Positions 55,060-64,000 of a DNA stretch of 64,000 nt are shown here, piece by piece; the first letter of the stretch is position 1; the number at the start of each line of letters is the position of its first letter. This stretch comes from Ascarosepion bandense (lineage: Eukaryota > Mollusca > Cephalopoda > Sepiida > Sepiidae): assembly GCA_037127315.1 (NCBI GenBank), contig JBBBDQ010000231.1, forward strand, positions 185,001 through 249,000. Reading direction: 5' to 3'. The notes below the pieces were generated by a model, which saw nothing but the letters and a program-made list of their open reading frames with translations, ran no database searches and was not told the origin of the DNA. Made by a program: the position numbers and the translations under genes.

Positions 55060-55520
55060 ATTAAAAAGCTGGATGAATCGAAGTTGTTGCAAGTGGCGCC
55101 CACGTTAAGCCTCTATTTATATCCCCACAGAGTCTGACACTCAAACAAAGGCCTACATCAAGTACCTTGAGAAATTGGTGCTTCCTTAAGTCAAATGGGT
55201 GATGCTGAAAAAGCATATGTCTGGCAACAAGCTTCTGCACCATGACTCACAAGCTGAAGTACCCTGACATGTCTGTCAAACAATTTCTGCAACCACATCA
55301 CATTGGTCACCTAACTCCTCAGACTACAACCCATTTTTTTTATTTTGTGTGTTTGCTGCAGTTGAGCGAGATTCCAACAAAACTCCTAGTAAAACCAATG
55401 ATGTACCCGAGGGCAGAGATTATAGCTTCATTTACCAGTTTAAATAAAGACACCGTCCATAATTCACACATTATGAATAGCCTTATCTATGTAATTCTTG
55501 GGTTTAATTTGTTTTTAGAC
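55060..55520 (+). pseudogene. IS630/Tc1/mariner-type transposase C-terminus
   Basis: Broken frames read MGDAEKAYVWQQASAP (the WQQDSAPCH block with catalytic Asp changed to Ala), then NFCNHIT, LLRLQP for the PxSPDLNP region, ARFQQNS, RGQRL and FTSLNKDTV. The block order fits a mariner-like transposase distinct from those at 46.9 and 57.9 kb. The N-terminal half is not recognised upstream. Confidence 0.65.
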
Positions 55521-55529
55521 AAAGACTGA

Positions 55530-56340
55530 TGGGTGGATGCCGTCTTAGACCTTATATGTATGGTCGGTAACAGTAATAAAATGTTTACACAACAGAAAAA
55601 TAAGCAAATAATAATAATACAAATAATAAAGAAAGAAATAGATAAATGATACACGTAAAGGAATAGGAAACGTTTAATCTAAACGGTGATATGGTGATTT
55701 ACTGCACTTCATGCTTCCAAAAAGTATGTCACAGGTGTAAAGCTAACAAACGCCTAATGTTGTGTAGTATGTTTTCAGTGTCAACAAAGGTGGTAACAAA
55801 TTAATTAACAGTAATGTATTTAAAATGTTAGATGCCTGTCTGAATATATGTCAAACTAAATGTATTTATTTCCGTACATCGCCAAAGGTTCAGGTTCAGA
55901 CAATGTGTAAACAACCGTCGAATGACTGTTTAAATTGATGAATTTCGCAAATTTTTATGATGCTATTGCTTTTATTAGCATGGTTATTTTTATTATTGCA
56001 ATATTTTTTTCAAAACTTTATTTTTTCCAAGTTCACGCATTATTTTTATTAATATAAAAAAGATAGTGCTATTCTTCTATTTAAAGCGTTTACTACAATT
56101 TCCAATATAGCATCTATGACACACAAAAACTAATCAATACACACCTCTGATTGGTTTTATTTGGTTTGCTTTGTTTTACGGCATAACAACCTAAATATGT
56201 TATATAATGCTAAAAAGATTTTTAGAATAAGTTTGTATGAATATGTATCCTTTGTTAGAAATCAGTTTGTACAACGTGTCACCAATACATATGATTCTTG
56301 ACAAAAACAATTTTTACAAAAATACGTCAATGTATTTCTG
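55530..56340. other. AT-rich interval, nothing recognised
   Basis: No coding signal and no repeat shared with the rest of the window. Confidence 0.3.
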
Positions 56341-56341
56341 G

Positions 56342-56342
<1 letters not shown>

Positions 56343-56387
<45 letters not shown>
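56343..56387. repeat. (TA)n microsatellite
   Basis: Perfect TA repeats. Confidence 0.95.
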
Positions 56388-56389
<2 letters not shown>

Positions 56390-56584
56390 ATTCTTGCTGA
56401 TAACATATATATATCATTATAATATTACATCACTGCAAAAAATTGTATTGAAACATAAAAGTTTTCATAAAATATTTTTATTACAATCACTTATAATAAA
56501 ATATAATTATATATAGCTCTATTAAACTATTTTTAAAAAAGTAATTGATAAGAGCTGTGGATTTTACTCTATTTGTTATTAAAC

Positions 56585-56587
<3 letters not shown>

Positions 56588-56631
<44 letters not shown>
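56588..56631. repeat. (TA)n microsatellite
   Basis: Perfect TA repeats. Confidence 0.95.
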
Positions 56632-56632
<1 letters not shown>

Positions 56633-56833
56633 CTAAGGGGCTAAATAAGTATGTATATATATATTACCACGTAAATTAATAAATATACATATGAGGTGGG
56701 TGTACATATGTATACTGTTATAATTCAGGTGTAAATAAAACAGTTCTCAATGTCAATGTATCAACAGAGCTATATTGTATGTATTAATAACTATACATAC
56801 TTTTTACGTCTCCCAGCCCTTCCATAGACGTAG

Positions 56834-56835
<2 letters not shown>

Positions 56836-56876
<41 letters not shown>
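56836..56876. repeat. (TA)n microsatellite at a LINE truncation edge
   Basis: Perfect TA repeats joined directly to a 5'-truncated LINE. Confidence 0.95.
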
Positions 56877-56877
<1 letters not shown>

Positions 56878-57092
56878 TTCTTGCCGTGGAACTCTTTTTT
56901 ATTCTCTTGCTTCCCTGCTACCAATCATCTTCAAAAATTTAAATGCAGTATTAATAGCCAACTTGTTTTCCTGGGCCTCTTTCTTTTATTGTTTATCTTC
57001 AAACTAAAGTCATCACATATATTTCACTAGCAATATGCCTTTCGCGCCTTAAGGACATTATTACCTTGATTGATGGAATATGATTTCAAAAT
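56878..57092 (+). mobile_element. LINE family L 3' end, diverged
   Basis: CTTGCCGTGGAACTCTTTTT (LPWNSF), CTTCCCTGCTACCAATCATC, AAATTTAAATGCAGTATTAA, ending TATTACCTTGATTGATGGAA, TATGATTTCAAAA. Confidence 0.65.
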
Positions 57093-57189
57093 ATCATTTA
57101 GGTCCGTTGACATTTATTTCACTGTTTATTTCACTGTATAAAATTAAACAGATATATCTATTCACATATATGTTCTCACATATCGCATC

Positions 57190-57191
<2 letters not shown>

Positions 57192-57231
<40 letters not shown>

Positions 57232-57247
57232 ATATATATATATATAT
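57192..57247. repeat. (TA)n microsatellite
   Basis: TA repeats with one CTA interruption, abutting a SINE-B 3' fragment. Confidence 0.95.
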
Positions 57248-57598
57248 GATGAGCTGTGATACAGCAAAACAAGATTTGTCTGCGGATGACTATTTACGCT
57301 CTCACACCCTGATTGAGCACTCTGGAAGAATGGTAGACTTTGAAAGACAGTAGCTACTCTAGCATCTACGCCGCGTTCATTCAGCAATGAATTAGAACAC
57401 TCTCAGCTACTGGGCGTACATAATGATAATATACCCGCTAAAAGGTTTGCCTTCTTTTACCGAGCGCCCATAGCCCAGAGGTAGAATCGTCGACTGACGC
57501 CAATTCGGTGGGGTTTCAATCCTGGGTTAAAACCAACTGATGTAACCGTACTGATGAGCCGTGATAGAGCGAAACACATCTGTCTGCAGATGACTATA
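57248..57598 (+). mobile_element. SINE-B 3' fragment followed by a full SINE-B
   Basis: 57248-57287 is a 3' end (GATGAGCTGTGATACAGCAA, TCTGCGGATGAC). A full copy follows: ATTCAGCAATGAATTAGAAC, CTCAGCTACTGGGCGTACAT, box A-like ATAGCCCAGAGGTAGAATCG, box B-like GTGGGGTTTCAATCCTGGG, GATGAGCCGTGATAGAGCGA, TCTGTCTGCAGATGAC, then a TA tail. Comparison with 8.2 kb shows that the family includes about 90 bp upstream of the tRNA-like head. Confidence 0.82.
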
Positions 57599-57844
57599 TA
57601 TATATATATATATATAAATATATATGAAGGGAGAGAGAGAAAGATAGATAGTTAGATAGACAGATAGATAAATACATAATACATAACTCTATTATTTCTG
57701 ATACGTATGTATTTAAAAATAGAAATTCTTGAAGGTTTAATTTTTACTTTAATTGAAAGCTAAATGATAAAATTATTAGGGCCTAGAATAAGTTCTCGCT
57801 TTATTTACAAAATTTAGTAAGAAACATATCTCTAAATATATCGT

Positions 57845-58830
57845 CCATCGTTAGTCACTTTTTTCCCATTTTTCTGCAAGCAGTTAAATTTCACGTCAGA
57901 AAAATGGCACTGTCTTTTAAGGCTAACCAAGAGTCGACCCATTGTTTTTGTAACTTTATAAGAATAAAAGTGCTTCTCGGCTAGGTCATGTGACATCGAT
58001 CAAGTGATAATCGGACGGGCACTGTCTGGTAAATCCGTCCGATGGGATAGGAATTTATATTTATACGAATTCTAACTAGATTTTCACCCGTTTTTGTAGT
58101 ATGTGTCCTAGCGTTGTCATGTTGCAAAATCACTTTGTCGTATCTCTGCTTGTATAGCAAGAGTTTTTTTTCTTCAATGCTCGGCAGAAACGCATTAGTT
58201 GTTATTGATAAGCAATCTCGCGTGATGTTTTCGGCAACTCATAATAAACTATACCCAGTTGATCTAACCAGATGCAAAGCAGAAGATTCGTACCCTGAAT
58301 ATTAGGATTTACCGCCTATCTTCTGCGTTTAGGGTTATCATAGTCTATCCAGGTTTTATCACAATTACTATACGATTTTTCTTCTCTGTCGTTGAAGTAG
58401 TTGTTCACACGTGACAAGACGCTGTTCGACGTCTCTCGGCTTTAATTCGTACGACGTCCAATGCCCTTACTTTTGAATCATTCTAAATGCTTTGAAACGT
58501 TTAAAAACTACTGTATGATCGATTCCTAATGATTCTGCATAATTGCTTGCTCCTTTCATGAGTCTGCATGAATTAGTGCCTCAAATTATTAATCTTCAAA
58601 CTTTTCCAATTTGCCAGTTTGTTCTTTATCTTGGACCTCAAAATCATTATTTTTTAGGTTTTTAAACCAATATCTGCATGTTGTTTCCTATAGAGCATGA
58701 ACAAGAATTTCCTGTGGTTCAGCAGCATATTACTTTTGAATAAGTAGTGCAGTAAAATACCCTGCAAATACACTTTCTTTGGCGCGAAACAGACATGTTT
58801 AACGCTATGATAAAGTTGTTTACACTTCGG
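57845..58830 (-). mobile_element. Mariner transposon remnant, minus strand
   Basis: Minus strand in broken frames: FEVQDKEQTGKLEKFED (after the HTH region), PRDVERRTASCHV, KTWIDYDNPKRRR, LLCIWLDQLGIVYYELPKT, QRYDKVILQHDNARTHTTK (second catalytic Asp intact at about 58116), a degenerate SP-D block, and TDGRYI near the C-terminus at about 57865. Same family as the 46.9-kb copy. Both open frames listed nearby (58114 and 58654) are shadows. Confidence 0.8.
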
Positions 58831-58839
58831 CGAAATGAC

Positions 58840-59675
58840 ATACACTGAATTTCAAGCTTGCTTATAGTACTTCTTTATAGAAGCGTTAGCATTTGAAAGT
58901 ACATGCACACAGCTGTGAAAATTCCACCTGTTAGATAACAGCCAGAATTTATTGAAAACCTTAATACAGTTTCCAGTAAGAAAAATTCGCTGAGTTATTT
59001 CAAATACAACTTATATTGACTGAATTCTTAAATTTTGTGAGTTTTCAAGGTTATCATTTTTCGTCTATTTTGACAGCTTGACAAGTATGTGAACAAAGTT
59101 AATTGACGGTTTTAAAAATCTAGGAAAAATAAAATATACATCTGTGACACGTTAATTTTGCAAATATTAACAAATTTAATGTTGAATAAATCTGATTTAC
59201 ACCATTATTACTTGTTTATAGCAAGAAATTTAGAATAAGAATATTTCTTAATCAAGGCGGTTAGAGTTTTCTGGCCTGTTAAATGAATTATGACAGCCAG
59301 ATGTACTGATAAGCTAAGTATGGCTGAACAGAATTGATATAATTCCCTATTTTTCCGGTTAGGAGAACAAATTTTGAAACACAAAATCCTTTAATGTAGC
59401 AGAAACTACAATACCAAAAAATTCTTATACACGAAAAATATTAAAATTCATCTAAAAAATATTTTGGATCGAAGAGTTTTATTATCCTTTAAAATTTTTG
59501 ATAACTAAATATAGTCTTCACTTAATAAATTCGTAACCTAACCACCACGAAGCTTAATAGAATTTACAAAATATTTTTGAATTCTTATAAATGATTATAA
59601 TTTTTAAAAAATTATTTAAAATCAATTCTTGTAAAATTTTATTATTCTTCTATTTTTTCTGTTAGGCTACAATTT
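58840..59675. other. AT-rich interval, nothing recognised
   Basis: No coding signal; no shared repeat was seen. Confidence 0.3.
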
Positions 59676-59676
59676 T

Positions 59677-59680
<4 letters not shown>

Positions 59681-59766
<86 letters not shown>
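59681..59766. repeat. (TA)n(TG)n microsatellite
   Basis: About 22 TA units then about 20 TG units. Confidence 0.97.
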
Positions 59767-59768
<2 letters not shown>

Positions 59769-60151
59769 AGTGTATATATATATATAATTATAAATATCAA
59801 TATATATATGCAATTTGTTATATATATTATGTCATTTATATATTATATATGCGTACTACTTATTTGAAAGCGCTCAATAACAGTGAGAGAGCTGACATAT
59901 TCATATAGATAGGTGTGAGTTTGTAACCCTGGGTTTCACGCTCTTGCGATCGTCAGACAAACTGATTATTTTTTTTAAAAATTACCTATATGTAGGGCTG
60001 CGTATATTCGTGTATTTTTGTGGAAGTGGGAGGAAAATCTGTCGTCATGATGCAGACATATGTACACCCATTGACGTGTGCAAAGACACACTCGTGCACG
60101 CATCCGCCCACCGGGGCTCACACAAACATATATGTGAGTCAAGCAGGGCTA

Positions 60152-60156
<5 letters not shown>

Positions 60157-60203
<47 letters not shown>
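60157..60203. repeat. (TA)n microsatellite
   Basis: Perfect TA repeats. Confidence 0.95.
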
Positions 60204-60206
<3 letters not shown>

Positions 60207-60408
60207 ATTATACTGAAAGGATTAATATGTGTATAAATTAATATATTCTGTATTTTGTATGTGCTCACATGTAAAGCTATTTTTGAATGATGTCTACTCC
60301 TAAATAGTTGTTTCAATTTATTATGCATATATATATATATGAGTATATCTTTGAAAGAACTAATATGTATATAAAATATAAATGTGTTTATATATATACA
60401 TATATGCG

Positions 60409-60411
<3 letters not shown>

Positions 60412-60440
<29 letters not shown>
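60412..60440. repeat. (TA)n microsatellite
   Basis: Perfect TA repeats. Confidence 0.92.
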
Positions 60441-60782
60441 GTTAAAAACAATTGAAACCTTATCTAGTGAAATAATGTCATCGTTTCATTGCATGTTAAT
60501 CTTAATATTCGGAGTAGATTTTCGGAAAAATTTATTAATTGAAAAATAATATAATTTACATTCCTTAATAATTTCTGCACTTAATAAAACAAATTTTTTA
60601 GACGGAATTTAATTTATGTAATTATGTGAAGGTGGGTAACAGATATAATAAAAAAACACATTTTTCCAAAATTTCCTAATAAGAAATAAATTACAATATG
60701 AATTCATTAATTCGTGAATAAATCCTAGAAGTTTCATTAAAATCCGATTTTTGTAAGAATTTCAAAATCAATGTTTTCCACT

Positions 60783-60936
60783 TGGCTATAGAACTCATAG
60801 TCGGAGGAAGAACAGATGCATTTATTTCTTTCCTAACGTTATTTGCGCGTAAATGAATTAAACGGTTTTGACTGGTATTCGAACTTGGCTCCTAGTTTCT
60901 TCTTCCAAGTTCTCATCCATTACACCACAACATACA
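60783..60936 (-). mobile_element. SINE-A, 5' half, degenerate
   Basis: Minus strand: TGTTGTGGTGTAATGGATGA, box B-like AAGTTCGAATACCAG, AATAACGTTAGGAAAGAAAT. The 3' half is lost. The last residues of the 105-codon minus frame at 60913-61230 come from this SINE. Confidence 0.7.
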
Positions 60937-60939
60937 GAA

Positions 60940-61460
60940 TAGAGAAAAAGTGGGAAGAAAGACTTTTAATGACAACGCATTTAACCTACCTGTGCTAGAT
61001 TGGTCCAAATCAAAGACAAAACAGCGTATTCTTTGTTTACTACTGAGAACAAACATGTTTGTCTTTAATACCGTTAATGTCTGTTTGTTAAATAAGCGTC
61101 TTTCTGTGGGATGAAAGAAGAAAATTGTGTGTGCAGGTGTTTTGTTATCAAAGTCGTTAATGTCTATTGGACTTGAAATACGAACGTTTTCTCGTTTATT
61201 TTGACTTGAAGAGACTAACCACGCACACAAAGGCGAAGCACGTTGTCATAAAAGAAAACATCCCCACTTTATCTATATATTTCTTTCGCTCTATTCAATT
61301 AACAGTCATTTGATCTATTTACCTATCTACATGGCTTGGTTACAGCACAGTTATATAATTCTATATATAATGTACTTCTCTGTTCAAATGGCGAACCGTA
61401 ATTTCTATGTTTCGTAAAGAATATGTTACAGAAAACATACCAATTTGCGATGAGCAATTT
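60940..61460. other. Unassigned interval with a 105-codon frame
   Basis: The minus-strand frame 61230-60913 is open but ends in SINE sequence, has no recognised domain and no second copy here. I do not call a gene. Confidence 0.25.
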
Positions 61461-61465
61461 TGAAT

Positions 61466-61490
61466 ATATATATATATATATATATATATG
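61466..61490. repeat. (TA)n microsatellite
   Basis: Short perfect TA array. Confidence 0.9.
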
Positions 61491-61594
61491 TTCTAATGGA
61501 CTTCAGTAAAGGATCAGAGCTTCAGTTGCATTGATTCGTATTAAAAATAACTCCGTAAAACGCGAAATCACATATGTTTATTTTGCATCCTAGA

Positions 61595-61595
61595 A

Positions 61596-61651
<56 letters not shown>

Positions 61652-61652
61652 A
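61595..61652. repeat. (TCTA)n microsatellite
   Basis: About 14 TCTA units. Confidence 0.96.
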
Positions 61653-61710
61653 GTTAGAATCAATACCAGTAGTCATGTCTAGACTGGTCTACCAGTCCAA
61701 CCTGTACTAT

Positions 61711-61860
61711 TTATATTATAGGGATTATTGTCCTCATTTTTGTTGCCACTGGTACAACAGCCGAAACGTCGTACAAATGGCAACCAAGATGAGGACAACA
61801 GTCCGAATAATATAAATAATTCAAATAATAACACATCTCAGAAATACAGACAATCCACAT
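61711..61860. repeat. Repeat family H palindrome
   Basis: Arms 61711-61748 and 61778-61815 are inverted repeats of about 38 bp with five or six mismatches; GATTATTGTCCTCATTTTTG faces CAAGATGAGGACAACAGTCC. The loop holds GGTACAACAGCCGAAACGTC GTAC, itself bounded by GTAC/GTAC. The right side continues as an ordinary family H 3' part to about 61860. Confidence 0.8.
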
Positions 61861-62135
61861 AATTTTGTCTGTTAACCATTTTTTCGGTGAATTAAAATTT
61901 ATTATTATGTGCAAATATAATATGATAGGACTGATTAATTAAATAGATCCTTATATACGTGTATTTATAGAATGCATATAAGAAATCCGAAACAAAAGTG
62001 GAAATAATAAAACAAAATGGACGAACTATAGACGACGCGTTTCGCTGAACATCTGTTGGTTTCGGCCTACATCAGATCAGAATGAAAGAACAGGGTGCTT
62101 AAGAAAACTGCTTCGATTCATGAGAATGCTTATAT

Positions 62136-62423
62136 CTAAACTTATTTATGGACCTTTGTCTGTGTGTGTGTCTGTTACCTATAGACTCCAAAACGGCTGA
62201 ACCGATTTTCTTGAAAATTTACACAGTTGTACTATAAGCGTCTGCGAGTGTTCTTAGCTAGGTTTTGTGTCAAGGTACCCCCGATAAATATCAAAAAATC
62301 GATAATAAAGAAATCGGGTTATAAAAGGAGTGGTCCGATTTTAATCAAATTTGATACACTCATAGACATAAGAAACGATATTCAGAAGTTTCAAGGTTGT
62401 AGTTCTTAGAATAGTACAGAAAA

Positions 62424-62465
<42 letters not shown>

Positions 62466-62854
62466 CAAGATGTTTGTGTGTGTGTCTGTTTATCTGCCTG
62501 TATGTCTGTATTTTTTTCAGCTTTTTTATTTTAATTTTTGCTTCGGATTTGGCTCTAAGTAGGTATAATTGTAGTTCTTACTTCCAACCATGATACCATT
62601 TACTCAGAGGACTTATTTAGCCTTGAAAATTCAGTTTACGACGAAAAAAAATCAATTATTTGATATCGATAGAAGGAAATCAAAATTTGACTTACATCCA
62701 TTCATTTTCTTTCAGTCTACGGTTTCGCTTTAACTAGAAACAGCTATTGCTTTTTAGTCTTTCGTGCCAACGTCCAAAGAGTCTGAGCTCCAGGACCATG
62801 GATTAGTTTTAACGCTTTCATTACACCCGAGCAACGCCGGACTATACGGCTAGT

Positions 62855-62855
<1 letters not shown>
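62136..62855 (-). repeat. Dispersed repeat family T, most complete copy
   Basis: Plus-strand reading: AAACTTATTTATGGACCTTT, CCAAAACGGCTGAACCGATT, TACCCCCGATAAATATC, a TA array at 62429-62462, GGCAAGATGTTTGTGTGTGT, GATACCATTTACTCAGAGGA, AACGTCCAAAGAGTCTGAGC, CCATGGATTAGTTTTAACGC and CCCGAGCAACGCCGG. About 720 bp. A TA array starts 10 bp beyond. Confidence 0.82.

Positions 62856-62861
<6 letters not shown>

Positions 62862-62906
<45 letters not shown>
62862..62906. repeat. (TA)n microsatellite
   Basis: Perfect TA repeats after repeat family T. Confidence 0.95.
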
Positions 62907-62908
<2 letters not shown>

Positions 62909-64000
62909 AGAATTAATATCCTTTTTTATATAAAAAAAAATCGCGATTTACATATTTGAGAATCGTGAAAACCCTTTTCCATTAACATTTTTGCGCAGAT
63001 TCGTTATTATTACTATTATTATTATTCAATTTAACCCAATCTGTTTTTGTGTAGGCTTTTTTGCCAAAGAGCAAACATAAAACACCCAGCCATACGTACA
63101 TCGTATTTATTGGCGGTAGAACTATGCATATAAAGAAACCACGTGTATACAAAAGCGAGTCATAATTTTCGAATAAAAATGGTGTTAACTACTACGTCGG
63201 CACGCGTGACTATCAATTCTTTAACGTCTCTGCAAGACGCTGTGCAATAGGGTGAGGCACAAAACAGGTGTTTCTTACTTCTCCCTGGTTGAATCCAATT
63301 ATTTGTAAAGAAAAACGGGTAAATCAAATTTCCATTTCTTTCAAAGGATATTTGTGGCGTTCCTTTGTTCAAATAACACCATCGTTACTGGTTCCTATTC
63401 CTAGCGTTTCATTTCTTTATATAATGTTTTCATCTGTGTTTCTGTAGGGTTTTTTTTTAATTTAGATAACGAACTGAACGCTTTCTATCTCACAATATTA
63501 CATGAAATGGCAGTTATGTTTACATTATTTTCTGACAATATGTTTTCTTGGTTTCAAGTTTATTTCTTCAGGAAAATAATTTACTACTAATTCGATGATA
63601 AAAGAGCATATCAAGATGCAAAAAGTGCCCACGTATTCTTTTTCAATTATATTTTACAGTTATGCCTCTGACAAAGAAGAACAATCTGCCGGTACGTCAA
63701 CATAAACAGCGAAGTTAAAAATGCTTTTCTGCGATATTTCAGTCTTAAAGTATATAATATTAATTTCAAATCAAATTATACCTTAAATCAGGAGAAGCTC
63801 CTCAAATATTTTCCAGAAACATATACTTTATTTTTGGAAGATTCATTTATTAAATAGAAATACATTTCGATAAATGACGACCAAAGAGGAATGCTAATTA
63901 GATATTCTAGAAATAAAGAAAAAATCATTCCAGTTATATCAAATTCGTTTAAAATTAATTTTGGGGTAAAGTGTTTTGCTTATTGGAAATATTTAATTTA
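62907..64000. other. Terminal interval, nothing recognised
   Basis: AT-rich. A 70-codon minus frame at 63372-63160 is not low-complexity (it contains FFFTNNWIQPGRSKKHLFC) but shows no recognised domain and no splice context I can defend. Confidence 0.25.

Noticed and set aside
60913..61230. A 105-codon minus-strand gene
   Set aside because: Its C-terminus is SINE-A sequence; no domain or second copy.
63160..63372. A host exon at the right end
   Set aside because: No recognisable domain and no defensible splice sites; left as unassigned.

Overview
This is a gene-poor, repeat-saturated piece of an animal genome. I find no intact host protein-coding gene, no functional tRNA or rRNA gene, and nothing prokaryotic. 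The content is AT-rich DNA with many long (TA)n, (TG)n and (TCTA)n microsatellites and layered, mostly dead transposable elements: tRNA-derived SINEs of at least three families, 5S rRNA-derived repeats, one abundant LINE family with a GATTAAAA tail, RTE-like LINE ends, a Penelope-like fragment, a Ty3/gypsy retrotransposon, several mariner transposases and a complete Tc1-like element. The mixture, and the particular SINEs, suggest a cephalopod mollusc, most likely octopus-like. That assignment is inference from repeat character, not from a recognised gene.

Layout. 0-10 kb: 5S-derived repeat, LINE remnants, two SINE-A copies, a LINE 3' region with a minisatellite, a SINE-B copy, and a short Penelope-like GIY-YIG end on the minus strand (9.6-9.8 kb). 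10-20 kb: a complete Tc1 transposon with about 190-bp inverted repeats (10.54-12.04 kb), two LINE ends (14.7 and 17.5 kb), and a degenerate TGATATCAGT satellite. 19.3-20.8 kb: a minus-strand mariner split by two different SINEs. 22-27 kb: a hammerhead-like RNA motif and a three-layer nest (LINE in LINE, plus an 867-bp solo LTR with 4-bp target duplication). 27-33 kb: 5S-derived tandem repeats, an RTE C-terminus, a paired unknown repeat. 33-39 kb: very long TA arrays, two direct duplications, an inverted pair of GAAACGTCG repeats. 39.3-40.0 kb: a 12-bp minisatellite with no indels. 42.9-46.5 kb: a degraded Ty3/gypsy element (gag, protease, RT, RNase H) broken by a LINE. 46.9-48.1 kb: a mariner broken by a SINE with a 12-bp target duplication. 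49-64 kb: more SINEs, LINE ends, two more mariner remnants and an almost perfect 38-bp-arm palindrome.

The elements do not work together as a pathway. They record successive insertions: gypsy and mariner bodies are oldest, LINEs entered them, and SINEs entered both. The observations most worth following are the hammerhead-ribozyme-like motifs, the tandem 5S-derived units, the phase-perfect 12-bp array, and the unclassified repeat families. Boundaries of old elements are approximate because they were read by eye.
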